Origin: Pacificitalea sp040119125
Lineage (GTDB): Bacteria; Pseudomonadota; Alphaproteobacteria; Rhodobacterales; Rhodobacteraceae
NCBI GenBank assembly: GCA_040119125.1
Contig: JBEDTR010000005.1
Span: forward strand, 62,001 to 126,000
DNA length: 64,000 nucleotides
Direction of reading: 5' to 3'
This document shows positions 51,024-60,222 of this stretch, piece after piece. The notes beneath the pieces were generated by a model. The model saw only the letters and a program-made list of their open reading frames with translations. It was not told the DNA's origin and searched no databases. Each line of letters opens with the position of its first letter. Position 1 is the stretch's first letter. Made by a program: the position numbers and the translations under genes.

Positions 51024-52085
51024 ATGGCCGACCCGCATCCCGACGACCGCCCCGACCCGACCCTACGCCCCGAGCCGCTGCCCGATGACCCGCTGACCGA
51101 GGATCGCGCGCTGCGCCCGCAAGGCCTGTCGGAATTCATCGGTCAGGCCGAGGCGCGCGCCAATCTGGCGGTGTTTATCGAAAGCGCGCGGCGGCGTGGG
51201 CAAGCGATGGACCACACGCTGTTTCACGGCCCGCCGGGGCTGGGTAAAACCACGCTGGCGCAGATCATGGCGCGGGAATTGGGGGTGAATTTTCGCATGA
51301 CCTCCGGGCCCGTTCTGGCCAAGGCGGGCGATCTGGCGGCGATCCTGACCAATCTGGAAGCGCGCGATGTTCTGTTTATCGACGAGATTCACCGCCTGAG
51401 CCCGGTGGTGGAGGAGGTTCTCTACCCGGCGCTGGAGGATTTCGAGCTGGATCTGGTGATCGGTGAAGGCCCCGCCGCGCGCACCGTGCGGATCGAATTG
51501 CAGCCCTTTACGCTGGTTGGGGCCACGACCCGGCTGGGGCTGCTGACAACGCCTCTGCGCGACCGGTTCGGCATCCCGACGCGGCTACAATTCTACACGG
51601 TGCCGGAGCTGAATGAGATCGTCCGCCGGGGCGCGCGTCTGCTGGGCGTGCCTGCGGATGAGGATGGCTGTCTGGAGATCGCGCGCCGCGCCCGTGGCAC
51701 CCCCCGGATCGCCGGTCGGCTGCTGCGCCGGGTGGTGGATTTCGCGCTGGTCGAGGGCGATGGCCGTCTGACCCGCGAACTGGCCGATAGCGCGCTGACG
51801 CGGCTGGGGGTGGATGAGATCGGGCTGGATGGCGCGGACCGTCGCTACCTGACGCTGATTGCCGAACATTACCACGGGGGTCCGGTCGGGATTGAAACGA
51901 TGGCCGCCGCCCTATCGGAAAGCCGCGATGCGCTGGAGGAGGTGATCGAGCCCTATCTGTTGCAGCAGGGCTTGATCCAACGCACCCCGCGCGGGCGGAT
52001 GCTGGCGCATCGGGCGTGGACGCATCTGGGGCTGGCACCGCCGCGCCTGCCCGGTCAGGACGATCTGTTCGGCGGCGACGCTTGA
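51024..52085 (+). CDS. ruvB: Holliday junction branch migration helicase RuvB
   Basis: The 353-residue AAA+ motor has Walker A (FHGPPGLGKTTLAQ), Walker B (VLFIDEIHRLSPVVEE), sensor I (VGATTRLGLLTTPLRDRFG) and the winged-helix end (RTPRGRMLAHRAWTHLGL). It drives branch migration with RuvA. It is 4 bp after ruvA. Confidence 0.98.
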   Translation: MADPHPDDRPDPTLRPEPLPDDPLTEDRALRPQGLSEFIGQAEARANLAVFIESARRRGQAMDHTLFHGPPGLGKTTLAQIMARELGVNFRMTSGPVLAKAGDLAAILTNLEARDVLFIDEIHRLSPVVEEVLYPALEDFELDLVIGEGPAARTVRIELQPFTLVGATTRLGLLTTPLRDRFGIPTRLQFYTVPELNEIVRRGARLLGVPADEDGCLEIARRARGTPRIAGRLLRRVVDFALVEGDGRLTRELADSALTRLGVDEIGLDGADRRYLTLIAEHYHGGPVGIETMAAALSESRDALEEVIEPYLLQQGLIQRTPRGRMLAHRAWTHLGLAPPRLPGQDDLFGGDA

Positions 52086-52095
52086 TCCTTTTGGC

Positions 52096-53031
52096 TCAAT
52101 AGCCGCGGTCGCGATCCACCTGATAAAGCAACGGCTCCCCCGCCTCGCCCCGGCGGATGTTTTCCGCGATGACCCGCGCGGAGGACCCCGGCCGGGTGCT
52201 GGACGCGATATGCGGCGTCACGGTGACCTGCGGATGGGACCAATAGGGATGATCGGCGGGCAGCGGCTCCACCCGGAACACATCAAGCGTGGCATGGGCG
52301 ATCTGCCCGCTATCGAGCGCCGCCAGCAGCGCATCATCGTCGATGAGCGGCCCGCGACCGGGATTGATGACGACGGCCCCGCGCGGCAGCCATGCCAGCG
52401 CTTCGGCGTCGAGGGTGTTTTCGGTTTGCGGCGTGTCGGGCAGCAGCAGCACGACGATCTCGGCCTCGGCCAGCGCCGGGCGCAGGCCATCGGCACCGTG
52501 ATGGGTGGTGACGCCCGGCACGTCATGCGGGCTGCGGCTCCATCCACTGACGCGGAAGTTCAGCGCGGCGAGCGCGCGGGCACAGGCCTGCCCCAGTTCC
52601 CCCATGCCAAGGATCGTCACGGCGCGGTCGCGGGCCAGCGGCGGCGGTGTGTCGCGCCATTCGCCATTCAGACCGTGAATATGCGCATCCATGCCAAGGT
52701 GATGGCGCAGGACATGGCCGGTGACCCATTCCACCATGCCCTCGGCCAGCCCATCATCGACCATGCGGCACAGCGGCATCGTGAGCGTGTCATTGCCCAC
52801 GACCCTCTCGACCCCGGCCCAGAGATTCAGCACGGCCTTGGTGCCTGTATAGGGGGAGAAATCCTGCAACGGGCCGTTCGGGGCGTAGACGATATAATCG
52901 ACGCTCTCAGCCGGGCCCATGTCGGGGGCGATCTCGACGTTCAGCCCGGCCTCGGCACAGGCCTGTTGCAATGGCACGCGGTAATCGTCCCAGGCGGCAG
53001 GTTTACCGGCGAACAGCACTTGAATGGTCAT
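52096..53031 (-). CDS. ghrA: glyoxylate/hydroxypyruvate reductase (GhrA-type D-2-hydroxyacid dehydrogenase)
   Basis: The 311-residue D-isomer-specific 2-hydroxyacid dehydrogenase has VTILGMGELGQACARALAAL (NAD(P) motif), INPGRGPLIDDDALL (catalytic Arg region) and DVFRVEPLPADHPYWSHPQVTVTPHIAS (catalytic Glu and His). The short, GhrA-like N-terminus supports cytosolic glyoxylate or hydroxypyruvate reduction with NADPH. It is convergent with ruvB and separated from it by 10 bp. Confidence 0.92.
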   Translation of the reverse strand: MTIQVLFAGKPAAWDDYRVPLQQACAEAGLNVEIAPDMGPAESVDYIVYAPNGPLQDFSPYTGTKAVLNLWAGVERVVGNDTLTMPLCRMVDDGLAEGMVEWVTGHVLRHHLGMDAHIHGLNGEWRDTPPPLARDRAVTILGMGELGQACARALAALNFRVSGWSRSPHDVPGVTTHHGADGLRPALAEAEIVVLLLPDTPQTENTLDAEALAWLPRGAVVINPGRGPLIDDDALLAALDSGQIAHATLDVFRVEPLPADHPYWSHPQVTVTPHIASSTRPGSSARVIAENIRRGEAGEPLLYQVDRDRGY

Positions 53032-53125
53032 TGGGCGGGGCTCCTTGTCATTTGCCCCTGCCTAGCGCGCCCCGCCGCGCTTGTCAGCCAGCAGCGCGCG
53101 CCTGTGCTAACCCTATAAGGCGCGG

Positions 53126-54274
53126 CTACTTGCGCCCGCGCGGGCGGTGCACATGCGCCGATTGCACCAGCCCGAAGGCCACCATCAGCACCAGCATGGC
53201 GGAGCCGCCATAGCTGACCAGTGGCAGCGGCACACCGACGACCGGCGCGAGGCCCATCACCATCGACATATTGACCGCGAAAAACAGGAAAAACGTCGCC
53301 GCGATCCCAATGGTTAGCAGCGATGCAAAGCGGTCCTTGTTCGACATGGCCGAGGCAAGGCAGAAGATGATGATCAGCGCATAGAGCAGCAGCAGGGAGA
53401 ACGCACCGACAAAGCCGAATTCCTCGGCCAGCGTGGTAAAGATGAAATCCGTGTGTTTCTCGGGCAGGAAGTTCAGCCGCGACTGCGTGCCCTGCATGAA
53501 CCCGCGCCCGCCCCAGCCGCCGGAGCCCAACGCGATCTTGGATTGGGTGATGTGATAGCCCGCGCCCAGCGGATCGCTTTCGGGATCGAGGAACGTGTCG
53601 ATGCGGCGATATTGGTAGTCCTTGAGCAGCTGCCAAGTGGTGCCCCGGCTTGCCAGCACCGAATAGACCAGCCCGCCCCCGGTCGCGACGACAAAGGCGA
53701 AATAGCCCCAATGCACCCCCGCCGCGAACATCACCAGCCCGCCGCCGATGACCAGCAAGAGCGCCGTGCCCAGATCCGGCTGGTTGAGCACCAGAAACGT
53801 CGGCAGCAGGATCAAAAACACCGGCACAAGCACCCAGAACGGGCGCGACACCTTGCGGATGTCCAGCCAGTCGTAGAAGGCCGCCAGCAGCATCACGAGG
53901 GTGATCTTGGTCAGCTCGGACGGTTGCAGCCGGATGAAGCCAAGGTCGATCCAGCGCTGTGCGCCCATGCCCACCTCGCCGAAAAATTCGACGAAGAGCA
54001 GCAGCGCGATCGACAGCGCATAGGCCAACCCCGCGATATTGCGCCAGAAATAGACCGGCACCATGGCGATGACGAACATCGCGACCATGCCGAGCGCGAA
54101 GCGCTTGATCTGCGGCTCGGCCCATGGCGACATGGAGCCGCCAGCCACCGAATACAGCATCAGAAAGCCAATCGCCGCAACCGATGTCAGCAGCAAGATC
54201 AGCGGCCAGTTCAGGTGCAGCACCTTGCGCAGCCCGGTGGGAACGGTCTTGACGTTATATTCGAGATAGCTCAC
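53126..54274 (-). CDS. rodA: peptidoglycan polymerase RodA (SEDS family)
   Basis: The 382-residue protein has ~10 membrane helices and SEDS motifs: QRWIDLGFIRLQPSELTKI (Arg/Asp region), LVLNQPDLGTALLLVIGG (catalytic Asp), GLAPVVGVPLPLVSYGGSAML near the C-terminus. It polymerises glycan strands for the elongasome with PBP2. The start is GTG at 54274. It is the last gene of mreC-mreD-mrdA-rodA (11 bp after mrdA). Confidence 0.96.
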   Translation of the reverse strand: MSYLEYNVKTVPTGLRKVLHLNWPLILLLTSVAAIGFLMLYSVAGGSMSPWAEPQIKRFALGMVAMFVIAMVPVYFWRNIAGLAYALSIALLLFVEFFGEVGMGAQRWIDLGFIRLQPSELTKITLVMLLAAFYDWLDIRKVSRPFWVLVPVFLILLPTFLVLNQPDLGTALLLVIGGGLVMFAAGVHWGYFAFVVATGGGLVYSVLASRGTTWQLLKDYQYRRIDTFLDPESDPLGAGYHITQSKIALGSGGWGGRGFMQGTQSRLNFLPEKHTDFIFTTLAEEFGFVGAFSLLLLYALIIIFCLASAMSNKDRFASLLTIGIAATFFLFFAVNMSMVMGLAPVVGVPLPLVSYGGSAMLVLMVAFGLVQSAHVHRPRGRK

Positions 54275-54285
54275 CGGCAGTGCCC

Positions 54286-56205
54286 CTATGCCCGGTCAAG
54301 CTTGGCGCTGGCGACCAGTTCATTGCGCAGAGGAAGCTTTTTGCGCATCTCCTCGATTTTCCAGCGGTCGCTGGAGGGATAGGCGTCCATCGGCGGGAAG
54401 CCTTCATACATCGCCTGCAACAGCACGTCGCGCGCCACCGGGGCCGCCGCAGAGGAGCCGCCGCCGCCATGTTCCACCACCACCGACACCGCGTAGCGCG
54501 GGTTGTCGAAGGGGGCGAAGGCCACGAACAGGGCGTGGTCGCGTTCCTCCCACGGGACATCTTGGTTGCGGACCACGACGGAGCGGACCTGACTGGTGCC
54601 GGATTTGCCCGCCATATGTTTCCCCTCCGCGACGATGCGGCTGCCATAGCCGGTGCCGCCGCGGTGGTTCGACACGGCATACATCGCCTTGCGGACCTGT
54701 TGCAGCGTCGTCGGCGACACATCCACCGGGCCGTCATCGCGGGGGGCCTGTTCGACCCCGTCTACGGATTTGATCAGCCGGGGGTGGATCTTGCTGCCGC
54801 TGGCGATCCGCGCGGTCATCACGGCGAGTTGCAGCGGCGAGGCCAGCACGAAGCCCTGCCCGATGGAGGCGTTCAGGCTGTCCCCGATCATCCAGTCGGA
54901 GCCGCGGTTGATCTCTTTCCACGTCTTGGTCGGCGTCAGGCCTTGCGCCACGGCGGACATGGGCAGGTCGAATTGCTCGCCCAGACCGAAGCGCTGCGCC
55001 ATGGCGGAGATATTGTCGATGCCGGCCCGCTCGGCCAGTTCGTAGTAATAGACGTCGCAGGAGTGCTTCAGGCTGTCGTGCATATCGACCCAGCCGTGGC
55101 CACCGCGTTTCCAGCAGTGAAACCTGCGCCCGCCGATTTCCTTATAGCCCGGACAATAGATCGTCTCGCCGGAAGTCATCACCCCTGCCTCCGCCGCAGC
55201 CAGCGCCGTCATCATCTTGAAGGTCGAGCCGGGCGGATAGAGCCCCTGCACCGTCTTATTGGCCAGCGGGCGGTGATCGTCGCTGGTCAGGCCCCGGTAA
55301 TCGGGCACGGAGATGCCACGCACGAATTTATTGGGATCAAACGACGGGGCGGAGGCAATCGCCATCAAGTCGCCGTTGCGCACATCCATCACGACCGCCG
55401 ACGCGCTTTCGCCTGCCAGCCGCGCCTGGGTGAAGGCCTGTAGGCGGTGATCGATGGTCAATTGCAGCGTATCGCCGGATTTGCCTTCCTGACGGCCCAG
55501 TTCGCGCATGACGCGGCCCACGGCGTTGACCTCGATCCGCTTGGTGCCCGCCTGCCCGCGCAGCTGGGTTTCGGCCTTGGCCTCCACCCCGGATTTGCCG
55601 ATCTGGAATTTCGGGATCTGCAACAGCGGATCGGGGTCTTCCAGCTTTGACAGGTCGTAATCAGAGACCGGCCCCACATAGCCGATGACATGGGCGAAAT
55701 CGCCCTGCATGGGGTAATGGCGGCTCAGGCCCACCTCCGGCGTCACGCCGGGCAGCGCGGGGGCGTTGACGGCAACCTTGGCCACGTCTTCCCACGACAA
55801 ACGGTCGGCGATGGTGACGGGCACAAAGGACGACCGGCGTTCGATTTCCTTGAGCGCGCGATCCACCTCGTCATCATCGAGCTTGACCAGCGTGCGCAGC
55901 TTGGCAATCGCGGCTTCGACATCGCCCGCATCCTCGCGCACGATGACGATGCGGTAATTCTGTTCGTTTTCCGCCAGCGCCACGCCGTTGCGGTCAAAAA
56001 TCAGCCCCCGCGCGGGCGGGATCAAGCGCATGTTGATGCGGTTTTCTTCGGCGAGCAGGCGGAAGGCGTCGGCCTGATCGACCTGCATATACCGCATCCG
56101 CGCCGCCAAAAGCCCCATGAAGCCCAGCTGCGCGCCGCCAAGGATCAGACCCCGGCGGGTGATGCGGACGGCGCTTTCCTCGGTGTCCTTTGGTGCGCGT
56201 CTCAT
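54286..56205 (-). CDS. mrdA: penicillin-binding protein 2 (class B transpeptidase)
   Basis: The 639-residue cell-elongation transpeptidase has an N-terminal membrane anchor (RGLILGGAQLGFMGLLAARM), a pedestal/dimerisation domain, and the active-site motifs S-x-x-K (PPGSTFKMMT), S-C-D (LKHSCDVYYYELAE) and KSG (MAGKSGTSQV). It cross-links peptidoglycan with RodA. It lies 16 bp after mreD. Confidence 0.97.
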   Translation of the reverse strand: MRRAPKDTEESAVRITRRGLILGGAQLGFMGLLAARMRYMQVDQADAFRLLAEENRINMRLIPPARGLIFDRNGVALAENEQNYRIVIVREDAGDVEAAIAKLRTLVKLDDDEVDRALKEIERRSSFVPVTIADRLSWEDVAKVAVNAPALPGVTPEVGLSRHYPMQGDFAHVIGYVGPVSDYDLSKLEDPDPLLQIPKFQIGKSGVEAKAETQLRGQAGTKRIEVNAVGRVMRELGRQEGKSGDTLQLTIDHRLQAFTQARLAGESASAVVMDVRNGDLMAIASAPSFDPNKFVRGISVPDYRGLTSDDHRPLANKTVQGLYPPGSTFKMMTALAAAEAGVMTSGETIYCPGYKEIGGRRFHCWKRGGHGWVDMHDSLKHSCDVYYYELAERAGIDNISAMAQRFGLGEQFDLPMSAVAQGLTPTKTWKEINRGSDWMIGDSLNASIGQGFVLASPLQLAVMTARIASGSKIHPRLIKSVDGVEQAPRDDGPVDVSPTTLQQVRKAMYAVSNHRGGTGYGSRIVAEGKHMAGKSGTSQVRSVVVRNQDVPWEERDHALFVAFAPFDNPRYAVSVVVEHGGGGSSAAAPVARDVLLQAMYEGFPPMDAYPSSDRWKIEEMRKKLPLRNELVASAKLDRA

Positions 56206-56221
56206 GATCTACGACCCCCTG

Positions 56222-56758
56222 TCATAACCGATGCCCCAGCGCGTCCACCTCGCCCGGTGCGGCCTTGTGCAGGCCGAAGGCCAGATGCGACACCGCGACC
56301 ACCGCCGGATAGACCGCGACGGTCAGAAACCCTTGCAGCGCCGATAGCCCGATGGGCGGGCGCGGCGTCATCACCAGCGCCAGCAGCAGCTGGTTGGCGG
56401 TAATCATAGCGGCGACGACGCCGCCGACGAACACCCATTCCAGAAAGAACGGCAATTCCCGGATAAGCCCCTGTCGCGCCCGCAGGAATTCAGTGCCCAG
56501 CAGCATCAGCATCGCCCATAGCCCCGGCGGGCGCTGAAAGATCAGATCGCAGGCCAGCGCCGCCAGCACGATCAGCACGGCGGGCACAAAATCCGGGCGG
56601 CGCAGCACCCATGCGGCGGTCAGCGCAAGGATCACATCGGGACCGGGGATCAGCCCCGCGCGGGTGTCGAGCGGGAGAACACGAAAGAAGATGCACAGCC
56701 CGACAATACCCAGATAGAGCGCGCGGTAAGCCCAGAGCCGGACGGTCAACGGATCCAT
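56222..56758 (-). CDS. mreD: rod shape-determining protein MreD
   Basis: The 178-residue integral membrane protein has about five helices (LYLGIVGLCIFFRVLPL, DVILALTAAWVL, AVLIVLAALACDLIF, VFVGGVVAAMITANQLLLALV, VYPAVVAVSHLAFGL). It bridges MreC and RodA/PBP2. Its ATG shares one base with the mreC stop (TGATG), so translation is coupled. Confidence 0.93.
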   Translation of the reverse strand: MDPLTVRLWAYRALYLGIVGLCIFFRVLPLDTRAGLIPGPDVILALTAAWVLRRPDFVPAVLIVLAALACDLIFQRPPGLWAMLMLLGTEFLRARQGLIRELPFFLEWVFVGGVVAAMITANQLLLALVMTPRPPIGLSALQGFLTVAVYPAVVAVSHLAFGLHKAAPGEVDALGHRL

Positions 56759-57789
56759 CAGCGCCCCCCTGCCTGAGCCGTTTCAGTGCTGGTTTCGGCT
56801 GTGCCCGCAGCGTCAGACGAAGATGCTTCGTCAGTGGCTTCGGCCTCTGCGTCGCCGTCCTGATCTGCGTCGGCTTCTGCCGCGGCGCGGGCCTCAACCT
56901 CGGCGCGCAGGGCTTCGGCTGCGCCTTCGGGCGCGATCAGCCCGCCGATATCGCGGATGACCTCAGTGCCGTGAGAACGCAGCACGCGCAGGAATTCCAG
57001 CCGCTCGTAATCCGACGACAGGCGCACGCGCAGGCGACCGTCTGGGCCTTGGGTCATCTGCCCCACCAAAATGCCCGGCGGGAATACGCCGCCATCACCC
57101 GAAGACACCACACGGTCGCCGGGGCGCACCTGATCGCTGTCTTCGAGGAATTCCAGCAGCGGCGCGGGATTATTGTCGCCCACCAGCAGCGATTGCTGGC
57201 CCGAGGGCTGGATCGTCACGGGGATGCGGCTGGCGGCGTCGGTCAGCAAGATCACCCGGCTGGTGCTGTCGCCCACGCCGGAAATCCGGCCCACCAGCCC
57301 AAGCCCGTCCATCGTGGCCCAGCCATCGCGGATGCCATCGCGGCGCCCGACATTGAGCAGCACCGATTGCCGGAAGGGGGAGCCGCTATCGGCAATCACC
57401 ACGCCGGACACGGAGGTCAGCTTGGGATCGAGCCGCACATTGTTGAGCGCCAGCAGCTTCGCGTTTTGCTGCTCCAGCTGAACGGCGGCTTCTTTCCACG
57501 CCTTCATCTGCTGCAATTCGCGGCGCAATTCGCGGTTTTGGTCGTAGATCCGGTTATAGGATTGAAAATCCTCAATCATATTCGACAGCTTGCGCACCGG
57601 CGCGGAGGCCCAATCGAAGCTGGGCACCACTTGATCGATCAGCGCGGCGCGGAAGCGTTCCACGCGCGGGCTGTCGATCCGCCATAGCATGAAGGTGCCA
57701 AAACACAGCACAAGCAGCGCACCGATAATGATCCGACGGATCGGGCGCACATAGATCTGGCTGCTGTCATTCGATCTGGCCACGAACAT
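56758..57789 (-). CDS. mreC: rod shape-determining protein MreC
   Basis: The 343-residue periplasmic scaffold has an N-terminal membrane helix (IIIGALLVLCFGTFMLW), a coiled coil (~75-105; RELRRELQQMKAWKEAAVQLEQQNAKLL) and two beta-barrel-like domains. The last ~60 residues are an Ala/Glu/Asp/Thr-rich tail (EAEATDEASSSDAAGTAETS), which is not needed in most homologues. It organises the elongasome with MreB and PBP2. Confidence 0.95.
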   Translation of the reverse strand: MFVARSNDSSQIYVRPIRRIIIGALLVLCFGTFMLWRIDSPRVERFRAALIDQVVPSFDWASAPVRKLSNMIEDFQSYNRIYDQNRELRRELQQMKAWKEAAVQLEQQNAKLLALNNVRLDPKLTSVSGVVIADSGSPFRQSVLLNVGRRDGIRDGWATMDGLGLVGRISGVGDSTSRVILLTDAASRIPVTIQPSGQQSLLVGDNNPAPLLEFLEDSDQVRPGDRVVSSGDGGVFPPGILVGQMTQGPDGRLRVRLSSDYERLEFLRVLRSHGTEVIRDIGGLIAPEGAAEALRAEVEARAAAEADADQDGDAEAEATDEASSSDAAGTAETSTETAQAGGR

Positions 57790-57913
57790 CCCCTTAGGCC
57801 CGGATCACCGCCGTATGATCCCTGCCGCATGACTACATCGGGTGGGCATCCCCATGCCCGTCCTGGTGTCGCCTGGCGTCACGCCTTTAGCTGCGCCGAC
57901 CCTACTGGCCTCA

Positions 57914-57957
57914 GCGTCACCGCCGCCCCTCCGATGGCAGGGGCGGCGGCGTGACGC
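57914..57957 (-). repeat. long hairpin between mreB and mreC
   Basis: GCGTCAC-CGCCGCCCCT and AGGGGCGGCG-GC-GTGACGC form a 17-bp stem with one 2-nt bulge and a ~8-nt loop. There is no U-tract. It lies in the 206-bp gap after mreB and may stabilise or partly terminate the mreB message, so that mreB is made in excess over mreCD. Confidence 0.6.
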
Positions 57958-57995
57958 AGGCACATCATCTGCCATCCGGCCCGCGTGACAGCCGG

Positions 57996-59033
57996 TCAGC
58001 TGTCGTAGTCTATCACATGCCGGAGTTGTTTTTCATATTCCAGCGCCTTGCCGGTGCCCAAGGCCACACAATTCAGTGACTCATCGGCGACCGACACTGC
58101 CAGCCCGGTCTGTTCACGCAGCGCCAGATCCAACTCACCCAGCAGCGCACCGCCGCCGGTCAGCATCACGCCGCGATCCACGATGTCAGCCGCCAGATCG
58201 GGCGGCGTGGTTTCCAGCGCGGTCATCACCGCCTCGCAGATCGCCTGCACAGGCTCGGCCAAGGCCTCGGCCACCTGCGCCTGATTGATCTCGGTTTCCT
58301 TGGGCACACCGTTGAGCAGGTCGCGCCCCCGGATCAGCATGGACGCGCCGCGCCCGTCATCGGGCATGCGCGCGGTGCCGATGGAGGTCTTGATCCGCTC
58401 CGCCGTGGATTCACCGATGAGGATGTTCTGCTGACGCCGCAGGTAGGAGATGATCGCCTCATCCATGCGGTCACCGCCGACACGGACGGACCGCGCATAG
58501 ACGATATCGCCCAAAGACAGCACAGCCACCTCGGTCGTGCCGCCGCCGATATCGACGACCATCGAGCCGGTGGGATCGGTGATCGGCATGCCTGCGCCGA
58601 TGGCCGCCGCAATGGGTTCCGCGATCAGCCCGGCCCGACGCGCGCCTGCCGACAGCACCGACTGACGAATGGCCCGTTTTTCGACCGGCGTGGCGCCATG
58701 GGGCACGCAGACGATGATCTTCGGCTTGGTAAATGTCGTGCGTCTGTGCACCTTGCGAATGAAATGCTTGATCATTTCCTCGGCGGTGTCGAAATCCGCG
58801 ATGACGCCTTCACGCATCGGTCGGATCGCCTCGATCGAGCCGGGCGTCCGGCCCAGCATCAGTTTGGCATCCTCGCCCACTGCCAGAACTTCCTTGCGGC
58901 CGTTCTTGTTGTGATAGGCCACAACCGAGGGCTCATTGAGGATCACGCCTCTGCCCTTCACGTAGACGAGCGTGTTGGCCGTGCCGAGGTCGATCGCCAT
59001 GTCCGACGAAAACAAGCCGCTAAGTAGGGCCAT
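57996..59033 (-). CDS. mreB: rod shape-determining actin MreB
   Basis: The 345-residue bacterial actin has MAIDLGTANTLVYVKGRGVILNEPSVVA (phosphate 1), VCVPHGATPVEKRAIRQS, MVVDIGGGTTEVAVLSL (phosphate 2), and MLTGGGALLGELDLALREQTG (adenosine). It forms membrane filaments that place the elongasome. ATG 59033 is chosen because homologues begin MALLSGLFS. The frame upstream (60 codons) is not conserved. Confidence 0.98.
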   Translation of the reverse strand: MALLSGLFSSDMAIDLGTANTLVYVKGRGVILNEPSVVAYHNKNGRKEVLAVGEDAKLMLGRTPGSIEAIRPMREGVIADFDTAEEMIKHFIRKVHRRTTFTKPKIIVCVPHGATPVEKRAIRQSVLSAGARRAGLIAEPIAAAIGAGMPITDPTGSMVVDIGGGTTEVAVLSLGDIVYARSVRVGGDRMDEAIISYLRRQQNILIGESTAERIKTSIGTARMPDDGRGASMLIRGRDLLNGVPKETEINQAQVAEALAEPVQAICEAVMTALETTPPDLAADIVDRGVMLTGGGALLGELDLALREQTGLAVSVADESLNCVALGTGKALEYEKQLRHVIDYDS

Positions 59034-59319
59034 CTGCGTTTCACCCCTTGTCCCTTGAATGAATTGTCCCGCGACTCGGGGCTGCGGGACGCACCGCTTA
59101 TAGAAGCGGCGGCCCCTGTGGAAAAGGGCCGCTTTGCCCCCCATCAGCGACATACTGCCGTCCGCGCCACCCGAGCCTGTGCGACCCTGCCCCGGATCGC
59201 CTCTGCGCTGCAAGTCACAGAGCGGGTATCAGGGCCTCAAACGCCGTCCAGAGCGCAAATATAATGGCGCGCGGCCCGCAAGGGGGGCAGCGCCACGGGT
59301 CAGACCTCAAAGACGCGGT
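59034..59319. other. gene-free region upstream of mreB
   Basis: About 286 bases that should hold the mreB promoter. A TATATT-like stretch near 59261-59266 (minus strand) is AT-rich against the background, but I could not pair it with a convincing -35 box at proper spacing. No RNA gene is seen. Confidence 0.35.
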
Positions 59320-60204
59320 TTAATTGGGCTGCAAGGGCAGCACATCGACCTTTTGTTCGCTATCTTGTCCGCCCGCCGTGCGCAGAACACCGCGCACCGG
59401 CGCGACATCGGCGTAATCGCGCCCCAACGCGGTCACGATGTGATCGGCGCCCACGAGCAAGTCATTGGTGGGATCATATTGCACCCAGCCATTATCGGGG
59501 CCGCACCACGCCCGAACCCACGCATGCATGGCGTCCGCGCCTTCCAGACGCGGCTGACCATCGGGGGGGATGGTGCGCAAAAACCCGGACACATAGCCCG
59601 CCGGGATGCCCACGCCGCGCAGGCAGGCGATCATGATATGACTGTAGTCCTGACAGACCCCGCGCCGGGCGGTGAAGGCCGCGAGCGGCGGCGTGTTCAC
59701 ATCCGTCGCCCCTGCCTCGAACCGCATGTCGCGATGCAGTGCCCGCCCGATCCGGGTAACGATCTGCAAGGCGGTCATGCCGGGGGCCAGCTGGTCGCGC
59801 GCATAGGCGGTCATTTTGGGGCTGAGCGCGACACGGGGGGAAGCCGCGCGGAAATGATGGGGCGCATCGGGTCCAAGCGCGTCGATCGACGCCAGATCGC
59901 GCGCCAGCCGATCCAGATCGGGCGAAAGATCGAGGCTTGGCGCCAGCGCCATCCGCCGCACCCGCGCGCGCAGGGACAGCACCAGATCCTTCACCGGTTG
60001 CCGAAAAACGATCTCGGTCGTGGGATTGCCGAAGAAATCGCGCCGGTCGTGGCGTTCATCGGGCCGCGGCGAGATGGTCAGCGCGCCGTCGAGCAGCGTC
60101 TGTTCCCCCGGCAGAGCCAGCGGCATCAGGCGCAGCAGGTGCCGGCCATTGCTGGCGGGGCTGTCATAGCTGTAGCTGATTTCCAGCCGCAGGTCATAAT
60201 GCAT
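59320..60204 (-). CDS. transglutaminase-like cysteine peptidase (DUF2126 cluster partner)
   Basis: The 294-residue protein has an N-terminal transglutaminase-associated beta domain (HYDLRLEISYSYDSPASNGRHLLRLMPL) and a transglutaminase-like catalytic domain: Cys at ~180 (GVCQDYSHIMIACLRGVGIPAGYVSGF), His (DAMHAWVRAW) and Asp (YDPTNDLLVG). It is probably a cytoplasmic peptidase or amide-bond enzyme acting with the ATP-grasp protein encoded 18 bp upstream. The substrate is unknown. Confidence 0.9.
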   Translation of the reverse strand: MHYDLRLEISYSYDSPASNGRHLLRLMPLALPGEQTLLDGALTISPRPDERHDRRDFFGNPTTEIVFRQPVKDLVLSLRARVRRMALAPSLDLSPDLDRLARDLASIDALGPDAPHHFRAASPRVALSPKMTAYARDQLAPGMTALQIVTRIGRALHRDMRFEAGATDVNTPPLAAFTARRGVCQDYSHIMIACLRGVGIPAGYVSGFLRTIPPDGQPRLEGADAMHAWVRAWCGPDNGWVQYDPTNDLLVGADHIVTALGRDYADVAPVRGVLRTAGGQDSEQKVDVLPLQPN

Positions 60205-60222
60205 GGCGTTTCGGTTCCGTCG

